Assembly: GCF_023586085.1 (NCBI RefSeq)
Contig: NZ_CP097757.1
Location: 248,001-312,000, forward strand
DNA: 64,000 bases
From: Blochmannia endosymbiont of Camponotus sp.
Lineage (GTDB): Bacteria; Pseudomonadota; Gammaproteobacteria; Enterobacterales; Enterobacteriaceae
Direction: 5' to 3'
Notes under the pieces: generated by a model
Database searches by the model: none
Told to the model about the DNA's origin: nothing
The model's input: only the letters and a program-made list of their open reading frames with translations
Program-made: the position numbers and the translations under genes
In this document: positions 20,596 to 32,247 of the stretch, one piece after another
Position numbering within the stretch: the stretch's first letter is position 1
Layout: every line of letters begins with the position of its first letter

Positions 20596-21918
20596 TCTAA
20601 AGCTTGTGATCAGCTTTTGTTATATATTATATTTCTACTATGATTATTCTTTTTTATTAGATAGAAAATTAAAATTCTGTATAAATTACTCATTAAATCC
20701 ATATATGTTTAAGTTATTTAACTGAATTGTAGCATAATAACTGTATATTGTTATAATTTCAATGGATGTATGTATATTATGTCTAGTACTATATTTTTAT
20801 AGTGTAACATATAGCACGATTTATGTTAAAGAGAAGACTACTTTTAATTGAATGATTTATATAAAGTAAATAATCAGTAAATTATATTAAATATATATTT
20901 TCATATGTTAATTGTTTATATAGTTTGTTATATAAGTTTTGTTTTTAATTTTTATGCATTTTATGATTGAATGTAATTATTCCATTATTTAGGAAATGAT
21001 GTTTATCATAAGTTTATAAGTGTATATTTGAATTGAATCGTTGCATTATTTATACGATATATAGAATTTAATAAAGTAGATAAGTAAATATTATGTCATG
21101 GTAGTAATATATTATTTGTATGACCGAAATAAATATATGATGACTACTATCATAGTAGTAAATAATTAATTATTTTTATAAAATAGAAATTTTTTGAGTT
21201 ATATCTTTATAAAAGTAAATAGCATTGAGTAAAAATTTTGATATTATTGGATGATATAGCTGGTATTAGTTATAATTGATAAAATTGATCAAACCAACTA
21301 TAAGTTTTTTGCGAAACTATCCACTGAATATAGTTATAAAGTTTGATTTTTTAATATAAAAATACTAGTTATTTATTTTTTAAATATATATGTATAAGCA
21401 CATACTATTTTTTCATAACTCTTGATTAATTTATTTAATCGAGACAAATACGTTGTATATCAGCGTAGTAGTCTACAATTTGCTGTATTTATGTTTGTGA
21501 GTAGTTTATTGCATTATAAATATACACTACTTTAATTAAATACTATTAACTCATTTAATTTTTAGAAGCACTAATCGTTAGATCAGGAAATGTAGTTTAT
21601 GTTGTTTAAATATAGTATGACCTAAATAAGGTTATAAATCATTTTCAAAATTATTCTATTTTATATAGATATACTATCTACTGCTATATTTTTACATTAA
21701 GATATGGTAAATGGATACATTTTTGTTTTTATTTTTATTCTAAAAATCATGGGTTTTGTTAAAATCAAACATAATTTATAACGGTTACTTCAATATCTAT
21801 CGGTTTCAATATAAGACATGATGTTTTATTCATACTGGATACTGCTAGGTTTTAGTTACTAATAATTGTAACAAATTTTTTAATATTTCAATTTATAAAT
21901 TAGTTGATTTTTAAAATA
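20596..21918. other. 1.3-kb gene-free spacer
   Basis: This is the longest non-coding stretch of the window, between metC and tRNA-Phe. I see no ORF with similarity, no tRNA and no conserved RNA blocks. It is very AT-rich and has many short stop-punctuated frames. A partly paired ACTACTAT/ATAGTAGT stretch occurs near 21140. It joins two regions that are far apart in E. coli (metC and the pheU-cutA area), so it is a rearrangement junction or an eroded locus. Confidence 0.6.
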
Positions 21919-21991
21919 TGCCCGGACTTGGAATTGAACCAAGGACACGAGGATCTTCAGTCCTCTGCTCTACCGACTGAGCTATCCGGGC
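21919..21991 (-). tRNA. pheU: tRNA-Phe (GAA)
   Basis: The minus strand reads GCCCGGATAGCTCAGTCGG, an anticodon arm with loop CTGAAGA (anticodon GAA), and a T-arm with GGTTCAATTCC, closing TCCGGGC plus discriminator A. The acceptor stem is fully paired. CCA is not encoded. It lies upstream of cutA, matching the pheU-cutA neighbourhood of E. coli. Confidence 0.97.
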
Positions 21992-22402
21992 TTTTTAATT
22001 TTTATTAATATTTTTAGTAAAAAAACCTAGTTGTATTATCTTTATTCTATTCATTTCGTCAATATATTTTATTTATTAACGGAAAACTATTATTTAAATA
22101 TTTCAAAATAACAAATAATTCTATATTTCATATTAGTTCATATCAGTAATATTATTTGAATAAAACAGTATACATCGCAATAAACAGATATTGTTATCTG
22201 TTTTTATCAGAATATGTATTCATTTCGCTATTTGAAATAGTGATTTTTATTTTTTATTAATTTCTTAAATAAAACAATTTTAAAAAAATTTTAGAATACA
22301 AAGTTCGATTTCTCAAAATCTATTATTAGAGTAAGTATACTAGGATTTTGTTGCATAATTAATCACTATGTAGTAGTATATATATTATATAAACTATTAG
22401 CG
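21992..22402. other. Spacer between tRNA-Phe and cutA
   Basis: These 411 AT-rich bases separate cutA and the downstream tRNA-Phe, both on the minus strand. No ORF or structured RNA is recognisable. dsbD, which follows cutA in E. coli, is absent here. Confidence 0.55.
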
Positions 22403-22714
22403 TTATAGTAATGTCGATCGCATCCACGATAGGTAGCTTGGCTCTCCATCTATAATAGGTAATACTAATAATTCTGGAACTGTATAAGGATGGAATTTTT
22501 TAATTGTTGTAAACACTGAATCTTTTAAAAAACTTTGTGTTTTAATTAATAATTGTAGTTCAGTGTGATCTTTCAGGGTAGTTCCCCAATAATAAAATGA
22601 GCGTACTTCGTGTAATAAATTTATACATGCTGCTAGTTTATTACTTAATAATGTTTTTGTAATATTTAAAACAACAGACATATCGTTTGGCGTAGTACAC
22701 AAGATTATTATCAT
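22403..22714 (-). CDS. cutA: CutA1-family divalent-cation tolerance protein
   Basis: CutA is a small trimeric PII-like protein linked to divalent metal tolerance; its exact role is unsettled. The 103-residue product has the family pattern IIILCTTPNDMSVVLNITKT, LAACINLLHEVRSFYYWGTT, ELQLLIKTQ and HPYTVPELLVLPIIDGEPSYLSWM, ending at the same place as E. coli CutA. The ATG has AGAGAG just before it. An in-frame TTG six codons upstream is unlikely. The N-terminus lacks about ten residues of the E. coli protein that are not part of the fold. Divergent from groES. Confidence 0.94.
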   Translation of the reverse strand: MIIILCTTPNDMSVVLNITKTLLSNKLAACINLLHEVRSFYYWGTTLKDHTELQLLIKTQSFLKDSVFTTIKKFHPYTVPELLVLPIIDGEPSYLSWMRSTLL

Positions 22715-22981
22715 GTTTCTCTCTTTAAACAATCAAGTTATGTATTCACTGATATAACATAGATAGTGAAATATTTGTACTCTATTTTTAACAAAAGTCA
22801 ATTATTTTAGCATATATCGATTTTTTATATTGTGTTTATATTGCTTTGTATCATTATATTACATGGTATTTTTGTAAATGTAATGTCAATTACAACAAAA
22901 ATTAACTGCTATTAATGATCGATAGACTACTTATTTATGAGGATACAAATATTTATATATGTAAAAAATTTTTAATCCCCC

Positions 22982-23009
22982 CTTGAAGCAATCCTGAATG
23001 CCCCCATTT
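22982..23009 (+). promoter_or_regulatory. Sigma-32 heat-shock promoter of groESL
   Basis: CTTGAAG at 22982-22988 and CCCCATTT at 23002-23009 match the sigma-32 -35 (CTTGAAA) and -10 (CCCCATNT) elements with a 13-bp spacer. The surrounding CCCCCCTTGAAG resembles the E. coli groE promoter. In an AT-rich genome this C-rich motif stands out strongly. Transcription would start about 100 bases before groES. I did not see an equally good sigma-70 promoter. Confidence 0.92.
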
Positions 23010-23119
23010 TAAGTATTGTCCTGAAGTGGTGAATATTAATAAAATTTGCATCTGATGTTCAATGTAAGACTATTAACATGATATGCAAATAGTTAGCTAA
23101 TACAATTAGGGAGCGTTAA

Positions 23120-23413
23120 ATGAAAATTCGTCCATTGCATGATCGTGTAATTGTTAAACGTAAAGAGGTTGAATCAAAATCTGCAGGAGGTATCGTATTG
23201 ACTGGATCCGCAGCAGGAAAATCTACACGTGGGGAGGTATTGGCTGTTGGTCATGGCCGTGTTTTGGAAAACGGGGAGGTAAAAGCTTTAGATGTTCGTA
23301 TTGGAGATACCGTGATTTTCAATGACGGGTATGGTGTAAAAGTGGAGAAAATTGATAATGAAGAAGTATTAATTATGTCAGAAAGCGATATCCTTGCTAT
23401 CGTTGAGAAATAA
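23120..23413 (+). CDS. groES: Co-chaperonin GroES
   Basis: GroES caps the GroEL chamber. The 97-residue product equals the E. coli length: it begins [20 protein letters not shown], has the mobile loop [20 protein letters not shown] and ends [20 protein letters not shown] precedes the ATG. The gene is followed by groEL after 48 bases, both presumably transcribed from the sigma-32 promoter upstream. Codon usage is noticeably richer in GC than in neighbouring genes, as expected of a highly expressed gene. Confidence 0.99.
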   Translation: MKIRPLHDRVIVKRKEVESKSAGGIVLTGSAAGKSTRGEVLAVGHGRVLENGEVKALDVRIGDTVIFNDGYGVKVEKIDNEEVLIMSESDILAIVEK

Positions 23414-25099
<1,686 letters not shown>

Positions 25100-25120
25100 T
25101 TTTTAATTAAATAATATAAT

Positions 25121-25187
25121 CACCACCGAACTAAACAACCCTAATCTTATTCCTGATTTTAGATTAGGGTTGTTTAGTTCGGTGGTG
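25121..25187. terminator. Perfect 27-bp inverted repeat between groEL and efp
   Basis: Arm 25121-25147 (starts CACCACCGAACTAAACAACC) is the exact reverse complement of 25161-25187, with a 13-base loop. As RNA it would form a very stable 27-bp hairpin in the groEL 3' region. No T-run follows, so it is not a textbook intrinsic terminator; an RNase III processing site, a 3' stabiliser of groESL mRNA or a barrier to read-through into efp are alternatives. Confidence 0.7.
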
Positions 25188-25219
25188 AAGTCGTACTTAT
25201 TTTTAGAACTAATTTGTTT

Positions 25220-25786
25220 ATGGTACTGTATAGTATTAATGAACTTAAAACTGGGCTTAAGATTATTCAAAATGATGAGCCATGTGTTATCATCAGTAAT
25301 GAGTCTATAAAACCTGGTAAAGGGCAATCCTTTAGTCGTGTGCGATTTAGACAAATAATATCTGGAAAAATTTTAGAAAAGACGTTTAAGTCTGGAGATT
25401 TGTTAAGATCAGCTGATCTGTATGATATCAGTTTAATTTATGTGTATCATGATAGTGAGTTTTGGTATTTTATGGATGAAAAAAATTTTGAAGAGATTGC
25501 TGTTGCTTCAAAAATAATAGGCGACAATTTTAAATGGATTACTACTCAACTACATTATTTAGTAACTTTATGGAACAATGTTCCAATTCTTGTAACTCCT
25601 CCTAATTGTATAGAACTAAAAGTAATAAAAACTACTTCAATAAAAAAGAATAATTCTGGATCGTCTGAAACAAAATTAGCTACTGTAAATACTGGAGCTA
25701 TGATTAAGGTTCCACTTTTTATTCAATTAGGGGAATTAATTAAAATAAATACTCGTTCAGGAACATATGTCTCTCGAGCAAAGTAA
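25220..25786 (+). CDS. efp: Translation elongation factor P
   Basis: EF-P relieves ribosome stalling at polyproline. The 188-residue product equals the E. coli length. Three domains align: domain I with [11 protein letters not shown], where Lys34 is the residue that receives beta-lysine in enterics; [16 protein letters not shown] and [13 protein letters not shown] in domain II; and [24 protein letters not shown] in domain III. The ATG at this position keeps Lys34 numbering; an in-frame TTG two codons upstream is not needed. No clear ribosome binding site is seen. Modification enzymes EpmA/EpmB are not in the window. Confidence 0.97.
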   Translation: MVLYSINELKTGLKIIQNDEPCVIISNESIKPGKGQSFSRVRFRQIISGKILEKTFKSGDLLRSADLYDISLIYVYHDSEFWYFMDEKNFEEIAVASKIIGDNFKWITTQLHYLVTLWNNVPILVTPPNCIELKVIKTTSIKKNNSGSSETKLATVNTGAMIKVPLFIQLGELIKINTRSGTYVSRAK

Positions 25787-25807
25787 ATCTATATCAGATA
25801 ATAGTAT

Positions 25808-28800
25808 CTATTTTGTTGCGTAATGATTTGCATTAGGATAATTAGAGTCAAAATTATTAATAAATAGTTGATTGTTATAAGCATATATTGGTATATATGG
25901 TAGTTTTAGTCCGTTATTTTGGTAATATTCTATGATCAACATATGTATTTGATGACATAAAGGCATACGAAGCTTTATATCTGATATATGCATTCGTATT
26001 TCAAACACAGGCAGTCCCTGTTGCAAATCTACTAAATATACTTCTGGAGGAGGAGTATTTAAGGCAAGGGAGGATTTTTTTACTATTTGTAGTAAGATTT
26101 GCACTATTTTTTTGGCATCTGTTTGTAACGGAGCTGGCACGCGTAGTACTACGCGTGTTAACGTATCCGATAAAGACCAATTGATAAATTGTTTTGTAAT
26201 AAATTCTTTGTTTGGAACAATAATTTCTTTGTGATTCCAATCAGTAATGATAGTTGCACGAGTATTAATACGAGTGATATTACCAGTAAGATTGCTAATA
26301 GTTACAGTATCGCCAATACGAATTGGTTTTTCAAATAGTATTATTAATCCAGAGATGAAGTTAGCAAAAATTTCCTGTAATCCAAAACCTAATCCTACAC
26401 CTAATGCTGCTACTAACCATTGTATTTTAGTCCATTCTATACCTATCAATGAACATCCTATTATCCCCCCGAGACACATCAATATATATTTAGTTAATGT
26501 AGTAATAGCATATCCTGTGCCTGGCGTAAGATCTAAATGTTGTAAAAAAGTGAGCTCTAGAAATGCTGGCAAATTTCTCACTGTTTTTGTAGTAATAACA
26601 ATTACTAAAACAGAAATAATAAATGAATTTAACGTTATAGGTTGGATATTATCTACGCCTTTTATAGTAGAAGTAACATCCCATAATGTAATATTTTCCA
26701 AAAAAGAGAATGCTGAATATAATTCAGACCATAGTAAAGTTGTTAACAATAAAGCAATGAGAGTGATAATAGATCGTATTAGCTGCAATGACTGCGTACT
26801 GATGGTGTCTAAATCTAAAATCTTTTTATTGCTTTTATCATTAGATTCCAATTTGTTAGTCTGTAATTGATAAGCATTTGATTCATTATTATATGCTCTT
26901 AGATTTAATTGAGTAACTCGTCTTTGTTTAGCTCGCTCAAAAGCAATACGACGTCGCTGAATGGATGTCCATCTACGAATAATATGGTATACGATTAATA
27001 ATACAATCCAAATAAATAATGATGTTTCCAATCGCGCTAATAATGCTTGAGCAGCGAATAAATAACCTAAAATACAAGAAATCGCTGCGATTATTGGTGC
27101 ACATATCATAATATTCCATAAAGAACGATTGATGATATTATCAGAAGAATCATATTTATTTAAATATAAAGGTAATCCAGAACATTTTAGATTGTTAGTA
27201 ATGAATGTTAAATAAATACATAGCAAAATAAAGCATAATCGCCCTAAAGTATTAGAAAACTCTCTATCATTATAGTTATTAAATATGGTTAACATCATTA
27301 TTAAAAATACAACTGTTGCAACAGCCCAGACATAATGGTGCGAAAAAACTTGTTGAACTCTTTTTTTTGGCCAACCAAAATGGATAATGAACAATCCTTT
27401 TGGGGACGCAAAATAAATACCTACTATGCATATCCACAATATAAATGTTGTAGCATTAATTTCATCACTAATTTCTACAGAAATGGGGTATAACCAAACG
27501 TGATTTAAACTATGTCCTATAACTACCCATAAAATTGGAATCGGTAATGCTATTAACATTGAGTACCATATATTATACAAAGTAAGCGAAAAATTATCTT
27601 GATTTACTTTGCCTATTTTTTTACTAGATCGTTTTAAAAATTCTTGATAATGACGCTGTGCAGTAAAATGAAATCCAATCGATGCAATAAAACTTAATAT
27701 TATTAGAATCAGGGTTTTATGATTAGAAAAAATCATTTTTAAAACATATATTATTTGATGATCAAATTTATTTGCAGTTAATAATCTGTATAAATCATGA
27801 TAAATATCTAATGGATAGGATATAGTAATTGGATGTACATCAGCTACCCAAAATAAATGACGATGCGTAGCTTTTTGCACATCTTGTAATGCTTCTTTAA
27901 GCTGTTCATAAGAAACTTTTAATTTTGTTAATTCAAGGATTTGTGTATCATAATTATTTAATAATGAAGTAATAAGATTGCGTTGTATAGTTAGTTTTTT
28001 TTCAAGAATATGTTTTTGCGGTGATGTTAATGATGATCCATCGTCTTGTTTGCTTTGTGATGATATTAACATTAATTTATTTAGTTGATTTTCACATTGA
28101 AGACGCTTAGCTCTTAATTGCGCCATATCATGATCTAGTTGCTGAGATTTAGGCATTTTTGGTAACTTTGAAACTTGAGAACGTAGTGTTTCTCCAAGAG
28201 CCGGAGATTTATCTAACCACTGTGCTTGTTCAAGCAAATTAGCAAAAGTTTGACGTACTTGTAATGTATGTGATGTAACTTCTTGTTGTTTAGATGTAAT
28301 ACTGTGTATATAATGCGCTTGTTGATTTAAAATAACTGAAAGATCACGATTAGTTTGTATCTGTTTTGTAATGGATTTTGGTAATGTATTGTTCTGTTCT
28401 GGCAATATTTTTTCGCTATGTTCAATAGGTTGTTTTGTTTCTTTTTGACATAAACAGCTTAATTTATTTCTTAATATTTGTAGTTCATTCTCTACATATT
28501 TATATTTTTTTTTTAACAATATTGCCCGAAGTTGGGATAATTCTTTGCGATTATTGGCGCTTAACTGAGCAAGTTCGAGTTCGGCTACTTTTAATTGTCT
28601 AGCTGTTTGTTCTGCTTGTAATGCAGTAAATTTGGCTTGTTCTATCGGAGTATTTATATTGGTAATAGTTAACATTTTTTGTTGTGTTAAATTATTTAAT
28701 ATATTTTTAGCCGCAGCTTGTTGTTTTGGTAACAACATTAATGATTCATTAATTGAAGATGTATAATCTTGTTCTTGTTTTAATTGTTTTGACAAATCTG

Positions 28801-29236
28801 TTAACTGATTATTAATTTGGAATAATTTCAGTTTCACTTCATGAGCAGAAAGATCCTTATCAATATTAATACTTTTATTAGATATATTGCTGTATTCTTT
28901 ATGTAATTGAAGAGTTGTACATGGAAAATCATCTATTATTTTTTGATATTCTTTAATTTTAAAATTAGAAAATTTTCTTTCAGAAATAAAATATAAAGTG
29001 GATTGTAGATTTTCTATAATAGATTTTTGATAAATGTCACAATGTTCTTGTTGTTGTGCATATTGTAAATATTTTTTTATCTCGTTTTCTTCTGAAAAAT
29101 CATAAGAAAAAATTATCAGTGGATACAAACATCCTACAATGAAGATCAACGAAGAAAAATATTCAAAAAATATGGTTCTTTTTTGAAAAAAGATCATATT
29201 GTATACAATATTATTGCATGATTTTAGATAATGCAT
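25808..29236 (-). CDS. mscM: Large mechanosensitive channel MscM (YjeP, MscS family)
   Basis: This is a large MscS-type channel protecting against osmotic downshock. The 1142-residue product matches E. coli MscM (1107 aa) from end to end: an N-terminal hydrophobic signal region, a long Gln/Leu-rich periplasmic coiled-coil domain (about 50-480), around ten membrane segments (about 500-950), and the MscS pore with WLVAALGVGLGFGLQEIFAN followed by GDTVTISNLTGNITRINTRAT. An ATG at 29197 is an alternative start; neither has a good ribosome binding site. A run of ten A in the coding strand (28505-28514) is in frame. It follows psd by 11 bases, as in E. coli. Confidence 0.95.
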   Translation of the reverse strand: MHYLKSCNNIVYNMIFFQKRTIFFEYFSSLIFIVGCLYPLIIFSYDFSEENEIKKYLQYAQQQEHCDIYQKSIIENLQSTLYFISERKFSNFKIKEYQKIIDDFPCTTLQLHKEYSNISNKSINIDKDLSAHEVKLKLFQINNQLTDLSKQLKQEQDYTSSINESLMLLPKQQAAAKNILNNLTQQKMLTITNINTPIEQAKFTALQAEQTARQLKVAELELAQLSANNRKELSQLRAILLKKKYKYVENELQILRNKLSCLCQKETKQPIEHSEKILPEQNNTLPKSITKQIQTNRDLSVILNQQAHYIHSITSKQQEVTSHTLQVRQTFANLLEQAQWLDKSPALGETLRSQVSKLPKMPKSQQLDHDMAQLRAKRLQCENQLNKLMLISSQSKQDDGSSLTSPQKHILEKKLTIQRNLITSLLNNYDTQILELTKLKVSYEQLKEALQDVQKATHRHLFWVADVHPITISYPLDIYHDLYRLLTANKFDHQIIYVLKMIFSNHKTLILIILSFIASIGFHFTAQRHYQEFLKRSSKKIGKVNQDNFSLTLYNIWYSMLIALPIPILWVVIGHSLNHVWLYPISVEISDEINATTFILWICIVGIYFASPKGLFIIHFGWPKKRVQQVFSHHYVWAVATVVFLIMMLTIFNNYNDREFSNTLGRLCFILLCIYLTFITNNLKCSGLPLYLNKYDSSDNIINRSLWNIMICAPIIAAISCILGYLFAAQALLARLETSLFIWIVLLIVYHIIRRWTSIQRRRIAFERAKQRRVTQLNLRAYNNESNAYQLQTNKLESNDKSNKKILDLDTISTQSLQLIRSIITLIALLLTTLLWSELYSAFSFLENITLWDVTSTIKGVDNIQPITLNSFIISVLVIVITTKTVRNLPAFLELTFLQHLDLTPGTGYAITTLTKYILMCLGGIIGCSLIGIEWTKIQWLVAALGVGLGFGLQEIFANFISGLIILFEKPIRIGDTVTISNLTGNITRINTRATIITDWNHKEIIVPNKEFITKQFINWSLSDTLTRVVLRVPAPLQTDAKKIVQILLQIVKKSSLALNTPPPEVYLVDLQQGLPVFEIRMHISDIKLRMPLCHQIHMLIIEYYQNNGLKLPYIPIYAYNNQLFINNFDSNYPNANHYATK

Positions 29237-29247
29237 AATATGTGTGA

Positions 29248-30129
29248 TTATTTTTCTTGATTACATCCTTGCGCTAAAGGCATTCCGATACGAGCAATAT
29301 CATATGGTTGTAATAGATTGTTTAAAATAACCTTTTTGTTATCAAATAAATTAATAACAGTAGATCCTAATTTAAATGATCCCATTTCATCTCCTTTTTG
29401 TAATGTAATTGCATCTTCAATATCTGAAGTATTCGGATAACGCCAATGTTTAACAATACCTTCTCGTGGTGGGGTAATTGCACCTAACCATGTAGTTTCA
29501 ATACTTCCTACTATTATAGTTCCAACTAAAATTTGAGCCATATAACCAAAATTTGTTTCAAATAGACAGATAACTCTTTCGTTGCGAGAAAATATATTAG
29601 GTATATTTTTTGTAATTTTTGGATGCACTGAAAATAAATCACCGGGTATATATAACACTTCACGCAGTGTGCCCGTACAAGGCATGTAGACGCGATGACA
29701 ATTTTGTGGAGGTATATAAATGATAACGAAGCTTCCATCATTAAAATAGTCAATGATGTTATCATGGCCTGCTAGTAATCCGTCTAGATGATAAGGAATT
29801 CCTTTTACTTGGAATGTATTATTTTTTTGGTTTATTTTCCCTATTTGAGTAATGATTCCATCAGCTGGAATAACTAATGTAGATAGATTGGTGTCTATAG
29901 GCCGAGAATTATTACGCAATTTTCGAGTAAAAAATTCATTAAACGTTGTATAACTGGATGGATTGGGGTTATCGAATTCTTTCATGTCTATTTTATAGAT
30001 ACGAATAAATAATTGAATAGCATAACGTGTTATCCATCCACCTTTCCATGAGGCCGCTAGTCCTAATAAATAAGTAATCCAATATTTTGGTAATAAGTAC
30101 TGCAGTAGAACTTGTATTTTTTCTAACAT
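29248..30129 (-). CDS. psd: Phosphatidylserine decarboxylase proenzyme
   Basis: Psd makes phosphatidylethanolamine, the main membrane lipid. It self-cleaves at an LGST motif to create a pyruvoyl cofactor; here [11 protein letters not shown] places the new N-terminal Ser at residue 256. The catalytic Asp90 (PAD) and His145 (CHRVYMP) are present. The N-terminus is [20 protein letters not shown]. At 293 residues it lacks the charged C-terminal tail of the E. coli protein (322 aa), which is not catalytic. It is upstream of mscM in the same operon. Confidence 0.97.
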   Translation of the reverse strand: MLEKIQVLLQYLLPKYWITYLLGLAASWKGGWITRYAIQLFIRIYKIDMKEFDNPNPSSYTTFNEFFTRKLRNNSRPIDTNLSTLVIPADGIITQIGKINQKNNTFQVKGIPYHLDGLLAGHDNIIDYFNDGSFVIIYIPPQNCHRVYMPCTGTLREVLYIPGDLFSVHPKITKNIPNIFSRNERVICLFETNFGYMAQILVGTIIVGSIETTWLGAITPPREGIVKHWRYPNTSDIEDAITLQKGDEMGSFKLGSTVINLFDNKKVILNNLLQPYDIARIGMPLAQGCNQEK

Positions 30130-30568
30130 AATATGTACCTAATTTTTAGATCATTAATTTTTTAGTTAAGTGATTATAGTGATTATGCATTTCGCTATTA
30201 ACTTTTTGTGAATTCATATTATTCTTAAATATCAATATAACATATAATATGATTGTATATTGTATAAAAGTGCGCAAAAGTATGTTAAACTTTTACTTGA
30301 AAAATAAAGTTAAGTTTATTGCTAAGAAGAAGTTACAACACAGTAATAATTCGATATAAGAATTTTGTTTAAATGATATAGTGATTCATATTTACAATTT
30401 GATATGTATTTATATTATAATAATTACGTATACACATGTATATAATATGTTTCATATATTTTATTCAATTTAAATCAGCATAATGTTAAAAAATAAAAGT
30501 GCTTATGGATAATATTTATGTGCTTCTATTAAATATTAAGTAAACGTAGACGTATAGGGTAAAGTTGA
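30130..30568. other. Spacer between psd and orn (rsgA position)
   Basis: These 439 AT-rich bases separate divergent psd and orn. In E. coli rsgA lies between them; no ORF or fragment of that GTPase is visible. No terminator or RNA gene is seen. Confidence 0.55.
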
Positions 30569-31108
30569 ATGCATGATAAGAACTTAATATGGATTGATTT
30601 AGAGATGACTGGATTGAATCCAGAGCAAGACCGTATTTTGGAAATAGCTACTATAATTACTGATAGTGAATTAAATATTTTATCGGAAGGTCCTGTTATA
30701 GCGATACATCAATCTGAGTCTCAATTATTGCTAATGAATGATTGGAATGTACGTGTTCATAGTTTTACCGGATTATTAGAAAAAGTTAGATCTAGTAAAG
30801 TAGATGAGATAGATGCATCTAGTTTAACAGTAAAGTTTTTAAAAGATTGGGTGCCTTTTAAAAAATCACCGATATGTGGGAATAGTATAGCTCAGGATCG
30901 ACGATTCTTATTTCGATACATGCCAGAATTGGAATCATATTTTAATCATCACTACTTGGATGTTAGTACTATTAAAGAATTAGCAATTCGTTGGAGACCA
31001 GATTTAATATCTGGATTGAAATTACATAAAACTCATCGTGCATTGGAAGATATTCGTGAATCTATTATAGAATTGATGTATTATCGAAAATATTTTATGA
31101 AATTATAA
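30569..31108 (+). CDS. orn: Oligoribonuclease
   Basis: Orn degrades two- to five-nucleotide RNAs left after mRNA decay. The 179-residue product (181 in E. coli) shows the DEDDh exonuclease motifs: [20 protein letters not shown] near residue 8, [20 protein letters not shown] near 110, [13 protein letters not shown] near 133 and [11 protein letters not shown] near 158, giving the metal-binding acidic residues and the catalytic His. It is followed by tRNA-Gly, the same order as in E. coli. Confidence 0.98.
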   Translation: MHDKNLIWIDLEMTGLNPEQDRILEIATIITDSELNILSEGPVIAIHQSESQLLLMNDWNVRVHSFTGLLEKVRSSKVDEIDASSLTVKFLKDWVPFKKSPICGNSIAQDRRFLFRYMPELESYFNHHYLDVSTIKELAIRWRPDLISGLKLHKTHRALEDIRESIIELMYYRKYFMKL

Positions 31109-31270
31109 GATAATATATAGTTGATAATATAAGTGTTATCTGGTCAATTTTTAATTGATGGGGCATTAAAACTATACAATAATTAATTAGTATAAAAATT
31201 TGGTTATTGGCATAGGCCACATGCATATTAATGAATGATGATTATGGGTTTTGATTTTTATCTTAAATAA

Positions 31271-31343
31271 GCGGGAATAGCTCAGTTGGAAGAGTACAAC
31301 CTTGCCAAGGTTGGGGTCGCGAGTTCAAATCTCGTTTCCCGCT
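31271..31343 (+). tRNA. glyV: tRNA-Gly (GCC)
   Basis: The sequence GCGGGAATAGCTCAGTTGG with anticodon loop TTGCCAA (GCC), T-arm GCGAGTTCAAATCTCGT and acceptor close TTCCCGC plus discriminator T matches enterobacterial tRNA-Gly. The D-arm has GGAAGAGT with a G-U pair where E. coli has GGTAGAGC. Enterics carry three tandem copies here (glyV-glyX-glyY); only one remains. CCA is not encoded. Confidence 0.97.
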
Positions 31344-31761
31344 TTATTTAATTTATTTTCAACGCTCTATTTATTGATTATGTTATATATTTGCATCAAC
31401 GTTAGTAAATTTTTGGGGAGGAGTGTAAATATTTATGTATTTAATATAGTAAATTATAAATTGTTATTTGGTTTTTTAAATAATTGAATGATTGTTATAT
31501 TTATGGAAATAAAGATCGTTTATACTTAGGAATAAGGACGCGTAATAGATTATTACGTGCTAATTCTCGTGAAAAAATCAGTAATGTACATCTTATTGTG
31601 TCAATACATTTAACGCTTATTATTGTAATAATATGACTTGGTTTTTTATACATCGTCATATTTATATATAATATGTTGGAATAATAAGAAATTATATTAA
31701 ATTTTTGTATTGTTTTATATATAAAATATTTTGTCGAATAAGATCTTAAATTATATTGAAG
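31344..31761. other. Spacer between tRNA-Gly and tsaE
   Basis: These 418 bases hold no recognisable gene. In E. coli queG and nnr lie between the glycine tRNAs and tsaE; no trace of either could be seen by eye. Confidence 0.55.
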
Positions 31762-32247
31762 ATGAAAAGATATGTATTGACGTTGTCTGATGAATCAAAA
31801 ACCTTATTATTAGGTGCTACATTGGCTTCTGTTTGTACGCGAAGCTGTGTAGTTTATTTAAATGGTTATGTGGGATCAGGAAAATCTGTTTTTTGTAAAG
31901 GATTTTTACATGCATTAGGACATGTCGGGCATATAAACAGTCCGACTTACACTTTGATTGAATCTTATATTTTAACGCATTGGCGTGTGTATCATTTTGA
32001 TTTTTATCGGTTAACTTCTTCAGAAGAACTTGAATACATGGGAATTAGAGATTATTTTGATGGCTATGCTGTATTTTTGATAGAATGGCCAAAAAAAGGG
32101 ATGGGATTTTTACCAACAGAAGATATTGCAGTAACAATGAACTATCATGACTGTACAGAATCCAGAAAAGTAGTTATAGAATCTTTTAGTAATTTAGGCC
32201 ATAGAATGCTAGATGATTTATTAGCATATTGGAAATTGCATATATGA
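31762..32247 (+). CDS. tsaE: tRNA t6A synthesis ATPase TsaE
   Basis: TsaE is the P-loop ATPase that resets the TsaB-TsaD complex during t6A modification of tRNA. The 161-residue product (153 in E. coli) carries the Walker A motif NGYVGSGKSVFCKGFLHALG near 36, SPTYTLIESY, VYHFDFYRL and EYMGIRDYF, with VFLIEWPKKG for the Walker B-like region. The Walker A glycine-lysine core is intact. The first in-frame ATG was chosen over a TTG two codons earlier. Its stop overlaps the amiB start by four bases (ATGA), indicating translational coupling. Confidence 0.96.
   Translation: MKRYVLTLSDESKTLLLGATLASVCTRSCVVYLNGYVGSGKSVFCKGFLHALGHVGHINSPTYTLIESYILTHWRVYHFDFYRLTSSEELEYMGIRDYFDGYAVFLIEWPKKGMGFLPTEDIAVTMNYHDCTESRKVVIESFSNLGHRMLDDLLAYWKLHI

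Noticed and set aside
26247..26870. 207-codon plus-strand ORF inside mscM
   Set aside because: Antisense shadow of the conserved MscS pore region; no recognisable domain.
31302..31487. 61-codon ORF starting in tRNA-Gly
   Set aside because: Begins inside the tRNA and runs into AT-rich spacer; no similarity.
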